Source: Motiliproteus sp. (GTDB lineage: Bacteria; Pseudomonadota; Gammaproteobacteria; Pseudomonadales; Balneatricaceae). From it: a DNA stretch of 64,000 bases. The stretch's first letter is position 1; the number at the start of each line of letters is the position of its first letter. The notes beneath the pieces were generated by a model. The model had not been told where the DNA came from and ran no database searches. It saw nothing but the letters and a program-made list of their open reading frames with translations. Below are positions 35,660-44,658 of this stretch, piece by piece. Made by a program: the position numbers and the translations under genes. Where the stretch lies: positions 1 through 64,000 of the forward strand of contig JAPHRD010000025.1 in NCBI GenBank assembly GCA_026196225.1. Direction: 5' to 3'.

Positions 35660-37182
35660 CAGCAGCTATTTACTCTTTCGAAATTGACCCTGTGAATCCT
35701 CGATCTCAGCCATCGAGACAGTGAGTCGATGGAGAGGTTAAGGGCGGCGGTAATAAGTATAAGAAACAGTGCGCGATCAAAACGCAAATCTTCAAAGGCG
35801 GAATCGATGTAGAACCCCAGGGTATGGATGCCCAATACACCGAGAATTGCTGTTTCCCGCACAATCACTTCCCAGCGATACAGTAGAAACGCTAGAAATT
35901 GTGGATAGATCCGGGGTAGTAACTCGTAGCTGTAGAGGTTCAGTCCGCGACTACTATCGGCTCTGAGTTGCAGTCCATTGCTATGTTGGCCAATAAGGTA
36001 GCCGATAATGGCTCCGTTATGCAGCGATAGTGCCAATATCGCTGGCAACATCGAAGGCCCTAATATGAGTGTTGTAATAAAGGTGAGTATCAGTTCGGGT
36101 ATGGAACGAAATACCACCAGTAGTGCATGTCCCAGGCCTCGACCAGGGCGACTGAAAAAGTGTCGACTGACCAGAGGAAACAACAGCAGCGCAACCATAC
36201 CGCTACCCACAAGGGCAATGATGCTGAGTACGATTGTGTTAAATACGCCTTCGAAGGCTTGTAGATAGAGCAATTGCCAGCACCAATCCATTAACGCCAA
36301 GATTTGCTCTGTGAAATCTCCACCGGACTGTCGTAGCGGCGAAGGAATAATATCCTCACCCAAAAAACGTTTCAGGTGCTCCAAGGATATAAGAGTGCTT
36401 TGAGGCAAAATATAGAAGCCTGCTGCCAGATAGACCGGCAGCAGTTTTAACCGCATCCATTGTCTTAAGGTCGCGATCACAATAAAGAACAGATAAAGCA
36501 GGGCGGCGGCTTCGGAATAGTTCCCCTGCTTAAACGCCGTATCTAAGTGGAAGCCCAGCGTCGGCAGGCCTATAAACCCGAGAATGGCGCTGGAACGAAT
36601 CCCGCACTCTAAACGGTAGAGACAGTAGGATCGAAAATGCGGATAGGCAATGGCAAAACGGGCGTAGAAAAAAGCAGACAGAGACTGTTGTTTCGGCAGG
36701 GAGTTGATGGGGCGGTGATCGCTCTCTTCCAAAATTTCTGCATAAACCTTGGCAAAGATGCCGCTGTAGGGAATGGCGATTGCGAGGATGCCGGTCAGTG
36801 TCGATAGACCAAATATCTGTAAAAAAAGCAGTGCCCAAAACAGTTCGTGAACTGCGCGAATCGAAGCACAAAACTGCCGTACGCCAGGCTTATTGAATAG
36901 TAGTGCCAGCAGAAAACCGACACAGTTGGCAATAGTAACGCCGATCAGCGCGAAGGCGAGGGTATTTAACAGTGCATCGAGCAAGGCTTCGGTGGCAAAA
37001 AAATTGGGCGTGATTAGCCCTAGCCCTATTCGCCCCAATTCCATCCAGGGATCTGCTCGAATAACTTCTAGATCTGCCAACAGCAGACAGAGTGCTGCGA
37101 TCAGTAAAAACCAAAGGCTGGTGCGTTTCATGCCCGCAGCAGTTGAATAACTTTGAGGCTTGACGGCGTTGTGAACAGCCAT
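35659..37182 (-). CDS. phnE: double-length PhnE-type ABC transporter permease
   Basis: The 507-residue product contains two permease domains in one chain. Each has a loop of the form EILEESDHRP / RADSSRGLN followed by YPHFRSYCLYRLECGIRSSAILGFIG or YPQFLAFLLYRWEVIVRETAILGVLG, the PhnE-type EAA loop. About twelve hydrophobic segments result. Separate phnE1/phnE2 genes are common; a fusion is less so. It lies 5 bases after phnC. Confidence 0.85.
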   Translation of the reverse strand: MAVHNAVKPQSYSTAAGMKRTSLWFLLIAALCLLLADLEVIRADPWMELGRIGLGLITPNFFATEALLDALLNTLAFALIGVTIANCVGFLLALLFNKPGVRQFCASIRAVHELFWALLFLQIFGLSTLTGILAIAIPYSGIFAKVYAEILEESDHRPINSLPKQQSLSAFFYARFAIAYPHFRSYCLYRLECGIRSSAILGFIGLPTLGFHLDTAFKQGNYSEAAALLYLFFIVIATLRQWMRLKLLPVYLAAGFYILPQSTLISLEHLKRFLGEDIIPSPLRQSGGDFTEQILALMDWCWQLLYLQAFEGVFNTIVLSIIALVGSGMVALLLFPLVSRHFFSRPGRGLGHALLVVFRSIPELILTFITTLILGPSMLPAILALSLHNGAIIGYLIGQHSNGLQLRADSSRGLNLYSYELLPRIYPQFLAFLLYRWEVIVRETAILGVLGIHTLGFYIDSAFEDLRFDRALFLILITAALNLSIDSLSRWLRSRIHRVNFERVNSC

Positions 37183-37187
37183 CTTAT

Positions 37188-37877
37188 CTAGTCCCGATAG
37201 ATATCGGCGAGATCGCTATCGCTGATTTCCGCTACAGGTTTGTCCATGGCGACCCGGCCCTGCTTCAAACCGATAACTCGGTCAAAATGGTTACGCGTCA
37301 GTTGTTCATTGTGAAGGGCGATGATTACCGTCCGGTGCTGCTGCTTGAGAAGCTCCAACAGTTGTCCGGCTTGCTCGTTGTCTACTGCGGAAACCGGTTC
37401 GTCACCGAGAAAAAGATCGGCTTGCTGGTATAGGGCACGACCCAACGCAGTACGTTGTTGTTGTCCACCGGACAATTGATCGACAGAGATAAACAGTTTT
37501 TCAGATAAGCCAAGCTGCTGACATAGAGAGGAGATGTCCTGCTTGGACCCTGGTCGAGGAACTACAAGATTGATCAGATTGATCAAGGTGGAGTGCCGTT
37601 CGAGACCACCCATATAGATATTGTGGTAGACGCTTAGCGCCGGGACCAAGCCATGATGTTGGGGGCAAAAGGCGCACTCGTCAGGACGTAATCCGCGCAA
37701 TTTGTTCAACAGTGTGGATTTCCCGGCACCACTTTTTCCGATCAAGGCAACCTTCTCACCTGCGGCAATACTCAAATTCTCAATATCGAGTATCGTCTGA
37801 CCGTTACCTTGTTGGTGACAGTCCTTGAGCTGAAAAGCAGGTGAGTGGGTCACTAAAAGCGCGTTCCAATCAGTCAA
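37188..37877 (-). CDS. phnC: PhnC-type ABC transporter ATPase
   Basis: ATPase of 229 residues with Walker A GKSGAGKST, signature LSGGQQQR, Walker B LFLGDEP and the H-loop histidine in IIALHNEQ. It is shorter than typical PhnC (~255). The start is TTG 37877 inside the phnD end (8-base overlap); a GTG at 37853 is an alternative nearer the family N-terminus. It powers the adjacent fused permease. Confidence 0.88.
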   Translation of the reverse strand: MTDWNALLVTHSPAFQLKDCHQQGNGQTILDIENLSIAAGEKVALIGKSGAGKSTLLNKLRGLRPDECAFCPQHHGLVPALSVYHNIYMGGLERHSTLINLINLVVPRPGSKQDISSLCQQLGLSEKLFISVDQLSGGQQQRTALGRALYQQADLFLGDEPVSAVDNEQAGQLLELLKQQHRTVIIALHNEQLTRNHFDRVIGLKQGRVAMDKPVAEISDSDLADIYRD

Positions 37878-38721
37878 TCAAACCAATTGAACGGGCGACA
37901 TCTTCAACGGGCTGGAAATCGTCGTTGCTGGCTTTGATAAAGCTCTGGCGAGGGAAAGAAGCTAGCAGGTCAGGGTCGGACATCTCCAATAAGGCTTTCT
38001 GGACTTTAGCTACGAAGCCTTCTCCCCAATGCTGTTCCACATCACCTCGGATTGACCACTGGTAGTCAGGATAGGTGGGGGTTTTCCAGATGACTTTAAC
38101 TTTGCTGTTATCAATCTTGCCGGCAGCGAGCTCACGTTCCCAGACTTTGAAATTGACCGCACCCACGTCATAGGCCCCTGATTGCACTAAGGCAATGGTA
38201 CGGGAATGGTCGCCGCTAAAGCCGACTCGACGGAACAGCTGATCGGGTGCTTTGTTGAACTGCTTTCTGATATGAAATTCTGGCATCAAACGACCAGATG
38301 TGGAGCCTTTGGAGCCAAAGGTAAAGGTGCGTTGCTTGATGTTGTCGCTGAACTGATCCGTGCTTTCAAGGCCTGTGCTGCTGTGAGCAATGAAATAGGT
38401 TTGAAAAAATTGATCTTCGTAACCTTGTGCAATTGCCATGGAGCCGGGAACTAGCAGTCTGGCCCGTACTCCAGATAAACCACCAAACCAAGCCAGTTGA
38501 ACTTGGTTGTTACGAAAGGCTGTCACGGCAGCAGCGTAAGATTTTACCGGCACGTACTTGACCTCAATATCGAGGCGTTCCGAGAGGTAGGTGGCGATCT
38601 TGTTGAAGCGTGTTTTTAGGAGCGTCTCATCCTGATCGGGGATAGCTGTAAAAGTCAGGCTTTGAGCTTGGATATTGACACTGAATAACAGCGCAACTAG
38701 CGCAAAAGTAATAGATTTCAT
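37870..38721 (-). CDS. phnD: PhnD-family periplasmic binding protein (phosphonate or putative selenate transporter)
   Basis: Signal peptide ends near IQAQ (residue 20). The mature protein has FTAIPDQDE, VPVKSYAAAVTAFRNNQVQLAWFGGLSG and the GSTSGRLMPEF ligand loop of the phosphate/phosphite/phosphonate-binding family. From memory, close relatives with the IPDQDE and AWFGGLSGV motifs carry the label 'putative selenate' transporter, so the ligand is uncertain. First gene of phnD-phnC-phnE-rlmG. Confidence 0.87.
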   Translation of the reverse strand: MKSITFALVALLFSVNIQAQSLTFTAIPDQDETLLKTRFNKIATYLSERLDIEVKYVPVKSYAAAVTAFRNNQVQLAWFGGLSGVRARLLVPGSMAIAQGYEDQFFQTYFIAHSSTGLESTDQFSDNIKQRTFTFGSKGSTSGRLMPEFHIRKQFNKAPDQLFRRVGFSGDHSRTIALVQSGAYDVGAVNFKVWERELAAGKIDNSKVKVIWKTPTYPDYQWSIRGDVEQHWGEGFVAKVQKALLEMSDPDLLASFPRQSFIKASNDDFQPVEDVARSIGLID

Positions 38722-38836
38722 GGGAGCTCTCTCAAAAAGGATTGGCTATTGTACTCCCATAGTCGAAGTGAGCAAGACTGAGAATACTTGAGAAAACCGG
38801 GGGCAATGGATCAAAAAGCCTAATTCTTATGGTTTA

Positions 38837-38854
38837 TTTAAGTGGGTGCTCAAC
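38837..38854 (+). promoter_or_regulatory. weak GacA-box-like element upstream of the candidate sRNA
   Basis: TTTAAG-N6-CTCAAC matches the GacA box TGTAAG-N6-CTTACA at 8 of 12 bases. Its centre is about 55-60 bp before the predicted RNA start, near the usual spacing. The match alone is weak; position is what makes it interesting. Confidence 0.3.
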
Positions 38855-38899
38855 AAAAAAGGCTAAAAATAGGAATTTTTCCTAGAGAAATTAACCGAA

Positions 38900-39029
38900 T
38901 GTTGGAGGAAACTATTTCCAACGCGACAGGGAACCAGAAGGAACTGACCGTAGCACGGAGCACAAGCGGAAGGTTGCCCAAAAGGATAAGAAGGCCGTCT
39001 TGATGGATTTCAAGACGGCCTTTTTTCTT
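38900..39029 (+). ncRNA. candidate CsrA/RsmA-sequestering small RNA (RsmY/RsmZ/CsrB-like)
   Basis: A predicted RNA of about 130 nt that carries eight GGA motifs in 104 nt (at 38904, 38907, 38930, 38940, 38957, 38968, 38984 and 39005). The first hairpin (38901-38906 with 38917-38922) presents GGA in its loop, and GGA also lies in the terminator loop. It ends in a strong terminator. No reading frame fits. This is the known design of RNAs that titrate the translational regulator CsrA/RsmA. The motif count is seen; the function is inferred. Confidence 0.6.
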
Positions 39030-39030
39030 T
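38991..39030 (+). terminator. strong intrinsic terminator of the candidate sRNA
   Basis: AAGGCCGTCTTG and its complement form a 12-bp GC-rich stem with an 8-base loop (ATGGATTT), followed by TTTTTTCTTT. It is a textbook plus-strand terminator with no protein gene upstream on that strand. Confidence 0.85.
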
Positions 39031-39704
39031 GTAACGATTTATCATCTGTTTTAAGAGGGGAACAGAGTCCGGGATTTTCTCTCAAGACTTCAACTTTTAT
39101 ATCCACCAATTTCACCATAGCCATTAGCCTCTTCTACTTGGCCATTCTTTGATTTATTCCCTTTGCCAGCCCGATTCTGCAATCTATGATTTCTAATGAA
39201 GCCATTTATCTGGCTATCAGAAAATGAGTTCTGTGTGGCCAAGTGGCTGAAGTATTGATCGTGCTAGTACTCGATCACGGTTGTGCACAGATGCTGTGGA
39301 TAAAACTGTTAATATCTTTTGGCTAAATGGCTACAGGCCCTGTAACTTCGTAGCCTTCTATAAAATGACCATTTTTTGAACCGATTTAAAATAGTTCTTT
39401 AAAAACAGATAGATAAATATGTCAACGGTTTGCTTTGAGATTTTTCATAAGGATTTAGGGTAGTGGTTTCAGCAGGCTGTGATGGTGTGAATAAGCCAAC
39501 GCTGTCAATGCCTTTTTGGAAATTAAAATAGATTATTTCAGTTGAAAATACCCAGCGACTATGCAATTTAACCGGAAGAACAATTTGAAGATCTAGGCTA
39601 CTGCTCTGAACCCAATGCTAGTCTTAGGATCATAGTTGTGATTACCAGGACGATTTTCCTGTTGATCTCAGTATTTTTGTTATTTGAATTAGGATTCCAT
39701 AATT
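39031..39704. other. AT-rich intergenic gap before the SIMPL gene
   Basis: No gene or RNA is recognised. Features seen are an inverted pair ACTTGGCCA (39136-39144) / TGGCCAAGT (39236-39244), a TGATCG-N10-CGATCA palindrome (39256-39277), and a perfect DnaA-box 9-mer at 39295-39303. The promoter of the next gene should lie near the right end. Confidence 0.45.
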
Positions 39705-40448
39705 ATGAATAGATCACCTCATGGGGTTATTCGATTTTTACTGCTGTTGTTTTCATTCTTGACCGCCAACCTGGTTTTGGCAGATTCCCACGCTAATGCA
39801 ACCATCAGTGTTCGTGGCGAAGCGGTGGTTGAAGTTGCGGCAGATCAGGTGGTCTTTTCTATCTCTGTGGAAACGGTTGCCAAGACCGCTGAAAAAGCGT
39901 TGGACCAGAATAACCGGCTGATGTCAGAGGTGAGAAAGGAACTGCTCAGAGAGGGCCTCACTGAATCTGAATACAGTACAGGTCAATTTTCTGTTATGCC
40001 TCAATGGCAACCCAGACCACTGCAGGCCAACGCTAATTGGAAACCCAAAATTGTCGGTTATCGGGTTAGGAACCAACTTCAGATTGAATCTTCTCGAATA
40101 GATAATGTTGGACAGTGGGTTCAAGTCGCGACGGAAGCCGGGGCAAATCAGATAGGACAACTTCGGTTTGGTTTACAGCAACCTGAAAAGTACCGTGCCA
40201 AAGTAATCACTGAAGCAGTTAGGAATGCGCGCGGTTACGCGGATGCCGCGGCCATGGCAGCAGAAGTAAAAATCGGTGGCCTTGCTTCTATTCAGGTTGA
40301 TGGCGCATCTGTTCGTCCTTTAATGCCGGTACGCCAAGAAAGAATGGCCATGGCTATGGCCGACGGAATGGCAAAGAGCGCCCCGCAGGTTACGCCAGGA
40401 AAAATTGAAGTTCGCTCAAATGTCAGCATCACCTATCTAGTCGAGTAA
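39705..40448 (+). CDS. SIMPL-domain (DUF541) periplasmic protein
   Basis: Signal peptide to about residue 27 (NLVLADS). The rest is the SIMPL/DUF541 domain: ISVRGEAVVEVAADQVVFSISVET at the start, alternating strand patterns, and a VRSNVSITYLVE end. Related proteins form oligomeric periplasmic assemblies and are linked to stress tolerance; exact function is unknown. Near-consensus length at 247 residues. Confidence 0.88.
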   Translation: MNRSPHGVIRFLLLLFSFLTANLVLADSHANATISVRGEAVVEVAADQVVFSISVETVAKTAEKALDQNNRLMSEVRKELLREGLTESEYSTGQFSVMPQWQPRPLQANANWKPKIVGYRVRNQLQIESSRIDNVGQWVQVATEAGANQIGQLRFGLQQPEKYRAKVITEAVRNARGYADAAAMAAEVKIGGLASIQVDGASVRPLMPVRQERMAMAMADGMAKSAPQVTPGKIEVRSNVSITYLVE

Positions 40449-40478
40449 TTGCCAACCAATGACTGTTTAGTTGCCAGG

Positions 40479-40533
40479 TAGTTGTTTGATAGTTATTTGA
40501 TAGTTGTTTGATGGTTGTTTGGTAGTTACTTGA
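40479..40533 (+). repeat. tandem 11-bp repeat, five units
   Basis: Five head-to-tail units close to TAGTTGTTTGA occupy 40479-40533, with a sixth partial unit after them, about 30 bp after the SIMPL stop. Units 1 and 3 are identical; the others differ by one to three bases. The period is one helical turn. Confidence 0.8.
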
Positions 40534-40665
40534 AGGTTGCTTTCGATATCTCTGTTTATTGTTTGGGATAGGATGTGGGCGTAAATAGCTCTTAGCCAGT
40601 GCCCGGCATAATCGCTACAATGGATCACCCAAGCCATCCCCGGGTAACGGTAAGGACTCTATTAG

Positions 40666-42921
40666 GTGAAGCTGGCAACCGATATTTCAAAATTACTTGC
40701 TGAATTGACGGAGCAAGGTCAACGCTGTCACCAGCGCCGAATGTTGGTCATCAGTGGTGACCGTCATTGGTGCCAGGAGCAAGGGACCCTTGTCCTTCAA
40801 CAGCTACTCGAATCCGCTGCTGTTACCATCGATTCTGAATCCGCAATCACTCTGCTCAAATCTGGCGAGCAGAGTTATTCCATAGAGAACGTTGTTCCTT
40901 CCAAAGCCGTCAATCATCTGGGTACTGAAACCAGTTTACTGCTATTTAATCTGTTTAATGGACTTGATCCTGATGCCTTGGCTTCTCTGTCAGGCTCATT
41001 GGTGGCTGGCGGCGTTCTGGTATTGTTGACGCCTGATTTAAAAAAATGGCCTAAGTACGCTGATCCGGAATATCAGCGAATGACTGTCCATCCATTCTCA
41101 TCGGAATCTATTGAGGGCAATTTTCTGGCTCATATGACGACTGCCATTGAAGAGGGTGTGGGGGTAGTCCGATTTGATCAGCAGCTTGGTTTGATTGAAG
41201 GCCAAGATGTACAAGCAACTGAAAACAATTCTAAGTGTGAATTTGGGCTTGGTGAATGTCTGACCCATGACCAGTTTTTGGCTGTGGAGGCTATTATTAA
41301 AGTAATGACCGGTCACCGTCGCCGGCCCTTGGTTATGACTGCCGACCGTGGACGAGGAAAAAGCTCGGCTTTGGGTATAGCCGCAGCCCAGGCCATTAAA
41401 GACGCAGATAAACCGCTCAATATTTTGCTGACAGCTCCCCGCTTTGACGCAGTAGAAACGTTGTTCGAACGGGCAGAGGCATTGCTTCCCGGAGCTGATC
41501 GAGAAAAACACCAGCTCCGTTATCAAGGGAGCAAACTATTTTTTATGCCGGTGGACGAAATTTTACTGAATTGTCCCCAGGCTAGTTTGTTGCTGGTTGA
41601 TGAAGCTGCAGCGATTCCGATTCCGTTGCTCCAGCGGTTGCTCAAGCAGTATTCGAGAATAGCCTTTGCTACCACCGTGCACGGATACGAAGGCACCGGA
41701 CGAGGGTTCCAGCTTCGTTTTTCCCAGATATTGGATCAGACCTGTAAACGCTGGCATCAGTTGAAGATGAAGCAGCCCATTCGTTGGAGCAATAATGATC
41801 CGTTGGAACGTTGGATCTTCGATGCGCTACTGTTGGATGCCGAAATTGCAGCTGATGACCAGCTGTCGGACTGTGAAATCGATCATTGTGTCTTTGAGTC
41901 GATTTCGAAAAATCAGCTGCTTAGTCATAAAGATCAGCTCCGGCAGATATTTGCCTTGCTGGTGCAGGCCCATTATCAGACCAGTCCGGGGGATCTGAGG
42001 GATCTTCTAGACGGACTGAATATGCGTCTGTGGGTGCTCCGAAAAGGAGAGACCATTGTCGGTGTCACCCTGTTGGCAGAGGAAGGAGGCTTCGATGCTG
42101 AGCTCTCCGAAGCCGTATGGTCAGGTGAGCGGCGACCTCGTGGTCATCTGTTGCCACAAACACTTTGCGCACAAAGCGGCTGGCTGGAAGCGGCGTCTTT
42201 GCGTTATTGGCGAGTGGTACGCATTGCTGTACACCCGCGTTTACAAGGGCGTGGGTATGGTTCTTTGATGTTACGTCAATTACCCCGGCTGGCACAGCAG
42301 CAGGGGATAGATATGGTCGCTTCCAGTTTTGCCGCTAGCGCGGAATTACTGGAATTTTGGCAAAGCAATGGTTTCCAGTGTCTGCGGGTTGGCTTGACCC
42401 GTGACAGCAGTAGCGGTGGCCACCCAGTTATTGTTTCAACTCCGTTAAATGATCAAGCGGGAAAATTGCAGCAGCAAATTCGAACGCGTTTTATCGATCA
42501 CTGGATACCTCAACTTAGCGGTCCTTTACAGGAGATGGACCCAGCCCTGGTGATCAGGCTATTGCAATGCCCTGATCAACCAGCGCTACCTGCGCTGTCA
42601 GAACAGGACCAGTTGGATCTGATTGCCTATTGTTTTGGTCGTCGCGGGTTCTATCAGGCCCAACCGGTTTTACAGCTTTTTTTTCGAAGATTACTTCAAC
42701 AGGGCTGTTTTCAGGAATTGTCTCAAGACACTCAACAGTGGTTGGTTGCAAAGGTGATACAGAATCACGGCTGGCGTTACTGTTGTAACTTGGCGGGCCT
42801 ACCAGGCCAGCGTCAATTGGAACAGCAGATCCGCACACTGTTCGCAAGTCAGGTCCGTTCATTAGCCTTGTCTTCAAACGCCAAGCGATTTGTTGCTAAA
42901 GCGTCTAAATCTGGCGACTAG
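40666..42921 (+). CDS. tmcA: tRNA(Met) cytidine acetyltransferase
   Basis: ATP-dependent enzyme making N4-acetylcytidine at the wobble base of elongator tRNA(Met). The 751 residues include an N-terminal DUF1726-like region, an RNA-helicase-like ATPase (TADRGRGKSSALG at 226-238, LLVDEAAAIP, ATTVHGYEGTGRGF) and a GNAT acetyltransferase (VVRIAVHPRLQGRGYGSLM). Start GTG 40666 behind AAGGA. The region is followed by tail domains usual for TmcA. Confidence 0.95.
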   Translation: MKLATDISKLLAELTEQGQRCHQRRMLVISGDRHWCQEQGTLVLQQLLESAAVTIDSESAITLLKSGEQSYSIENVVPSKAVNHLGTETSLLLFNLFNGLDPDALASLSGSLVAGGVLVLLTPDLKKWPKYADPEYQRMTVHPFSSESIEGNFLAHMTTAIEEGVGVVRFDQQLGLIEGQDVQATENNSKCEFGLGECLTHDQFLAVEAIIKVMTGHRRRPLVMTADRGRGKSSALGIAAAQAIKDADKPLNILLTAPRFDAVETLFERAEALLPGADREKHQLRYQGSKLFFMPVDEILLNCPQASLLLVDEAAAIPIPLLQRLLKQYSRIAFATTVHGYEGTGRGFQLRFSQILDQTCKRWHQLKMKQPIRWSNNDPLERWIFDALLLDAEIAADDQLSDCEIDHCVFESISKNQLLSHKDQLRQIFALLVQAHYQTSPGDLRDLLDGLNMRLWVLRKGETIVGVTLLAEEGGFDAELSEAVWSGERRPRGHLLPQTLCAQSGWLEAASLRYWRVVRIAVHPRLQGRGYGSLMLRQLPRLAQQQGIDMVASSFAASAELLEFWQSNGFQCLRVGLTRDSSSGGHPVIVSTPLNDQAGKLQQQIRTRFIDHWIPQLSGPLQEMDPALVIRLLQCPDQPALPALSEQDQLDLIAYCFGRRGFYQAQPVLQLFFRRLLQQGCFQELSQDTQQWLVAKVIQNHGWRYCCNLAGLPGQRQLEQQIRTLFASQVRSLALSSNAKRFVAKASKSGD
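42781..42790 (+). other. Ter-like core sequence inside tmcA
   Basis: TGTTGTAACT equals the ten-base core shared by E. coli Ter sites. The flanking bases (C before, T after) differ from the E. coli consensus. It lies about 2.7 kb from a Tus-like gene. One chance match is expected roughly once per eight windows of this size. Confidence 0.2.
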
Positions 42922-42989
42922 AATTATTCTTTTATTAGCACAGCAGATCTTTCAAATTAGACATCCTATCTAGCCAATTGGGGCTTGCA

Positions 42990-43850
42990 ATGAACTCTGG
43001 AAAAGCCCTGATTTTGTTCCATACTGAACAGTATGGAAGCTACAGGGTTGATCTTCATTTGCACTATCTGGCAACGCTGCTGACACTGTTCATTTTTTTC
43101 TATCTCGGTGTGATGGAATCGGTATTCCACAAACTCTCCCTTTCCCAGAACGAGATCAGTTATGCCATGGCTTTGGCGATACTGCTGAGTCTGATCAATA
43201 TTCAGCTAGTCAGTATTCGGGTAAAAAACGCCACTTCACAGAAAGAAACCCGCGACCGCCTCAGTCAAAAAGTACGTATCGGCGTCAATCTAGGTGGTTG
43301 TGTCGTGCCTCTGTTCTTTGCTTTGTACCTGTTGCATGAACGGAGTGTTGATCCATTTTATGCCTTGCTCCTGGTTATGGTGGTTTCCGGGGTGGTTTAT
43401 CCGTTAAGCCGGGTGGAAGGCAATCGCGGACTGGTCATCAATCTGTTTGGTGCTGTGGTCAGTGCATCGCTGGGTGGGGTGATATTAGGCGGCGAGGATT
43501 ATTTGGTTTGGGCCTATATGGCAGCCGTTTTGGGCACCCTGATAGGGGGGGATCTGTTCCACCTGGCGCAATTAAAACAGGTTCGGCGAGCTTGGAAGGA
43601 GGGGGTGTTTATTGGTGGTGCCGGACTTATGGATGCCATATTCCTGTCAGGATTGTTTGCCATGATGATGGCCGAGGTGGTACATCAACAAGACCTGGTC
43701 AGCCTTGCCAAACAGGAATCACCGCCTCAAATTATTGCAGAGAGTTTGGTGGTTGGGGAATTTACCCATACAAACCTCAACTCTCAAATCATTATCCAAA
43801 CCGGGAACATTAGCCTTCGTTATGAATCAGGCAGTAATCACAAGTTTTAA
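42990..43850 (+). CDS. DUF1614-family membrane protein
   Basis: About 286 residues with roughly seven hydrophobic segments. The family hallmarks are VNLGGCVVPLFFALYLL, LGTLIGGDLFHLAQL and GVFIGGAGLMDAIFLSGLFA. Function is unknown. ATG 42990 is chosen over the TTG 12 bases upstream because GGGG stands at the right distance. A polar tail follows the last helix. Confidence 0.82.
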   Translation: MNSGKALILFHTEQYGSYRVDLHLHYLATLLTLFIFFYLGVMESVFHKLSLSQNEISYAMALAILLSLINIQLVSIRVKNATSQKETRDRLSQKVRIGVNLGGCVVPLFFALYLLHERSVDPFYALLLVMVVSGVVYPLSRVEGNRGLVINLFGAVVSASLGGVILGGEDYLVWAYMAAVLGTLIGGDLFHLAQLKQVRRAWKEGVFIGGAGLMDAIFLSGLFAMMMAEVVHQQDLVSLAKQESPPQIIAESLVVGEFTHTNLNSQIIIQTGNISLRYESGSNHKF

Positions 43851-43875
43851 TGACAGGCTCTAATGGCACAATGTA

Positions 43876-44658
43876 ATGGAAGACAATCGCTTGGAACACT
43901 CAGCTAGAACGCCTTTTGAATGGGTGGCTCATCGGGGTTACCCCAGCCGATATCCTGAAAATACCCGTCTTGGATTTGAAAAAGCGATAGAAGCGGGTGC
44001 CCGCTTTATCGAGGCCGACGTTCAGATCAGCGCCGATGGCATCCCCGTTATATTTCACGATCAAACCCTGGAGCGCCTGTGTGGTTGCAAAGGGGTGGTG
44101 CATCGGACTCCAAAAGCGGATCTTGATCGTTTGAGTGCCTTCGAACCAGGACGGTTTGGTAATCGTTTCAAAGGTGTCCGTCTGATGGATTTGGCCGATA
44201 TGGTTGATCTGCTTCGGAGAAATCCTGAGGTGGTTCTATATCTGGAGATAAAACGTATTGTCCTGAAAGCGTTCAGGATTCATGAAGTCCTGAATGCGAT
44301 ATTGCCGCTACTGGAACCGGTCAAAGGTCAGGTGGTTCTGATCAGCTTTTCGGTGTTTGCGTTGAAAGCGGCAAAAGTAGCGGGATGGCAACGTTTGGGG
44401 CCGGTGCTGTCCCGCTGGTCTGATATCTACAAACCAGCGGTAACAGGATTAGCTCCTGAGATCATTTTTATCCACCATCGTCGTTTGCCGATGGGTATTC
44501 ATTACCACAGTGAGGTAACCGAGCTAGCGTTTTACGAAGTCTCTGATCCCGCCCTGGCCCAAAGCCTGGCTAAACGTGGTGCTAGTTTTATAGAAACCGA
44601 TGCGATTGGCGAGATGTTGGCTGCGGACTATTTTGATAAAGAAGAGCCCGATGCATAG
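43876..44658 (+). CDS. glycerophosphodiester phosphodiesterase
   Basis: Hydrolyses glycerophosphodiesters to glycerol 3-phosphate and an alcohol. The GDPD motifs are clear: VAHRGYPSRYPENT, EADVQISADGIPVIFHDQTLERLCG and YLEIK. No signal peptide, so a cytoplasmic UgpQ-like enzyme. A GDPD gene in this neighbourhood also occurs next to the lol/PilZ genes in Pseudomonas, as I recall. Confidence 0.9.
   Translation: MEDNRLEHSARTPFEWVAHRGYPSRYPENTRLGFEKAIEAGARFIEADVQISADGIPVIFHDQTLERLCGCKGVVHRTPKADLDRLSAFEPGRFGNRFKGVRLMDLADMVDLLRRNPEVVLYLEIKRIVLKAFRIHEVLNAILPLLEPVKGQVVLISFSVFALKAAKVAGWQRLGPVLSRWSDIYKPAVTGLAPEIIFIHHRRLPMGIHYHSEVTELAFYEVSDPALAQSLAKRGASFIETDAIGEMLAADYFDKEEPDA

Noticed and set aside
38912..39124. 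Reverse-strand frame of 70 codons across the sRNA region
   Set aside because: It runs through the terminator stem and GGA-rich segment, has no recognisable similarity, and the plus-strand RNA explains the structure better.
43508..43813. Plus-strand frame of 101 codons inside the DUF1614 gene
   Set aside because: It is an out-of-phase shadow of a clear membrane protein family member and lacks a ribosome site.
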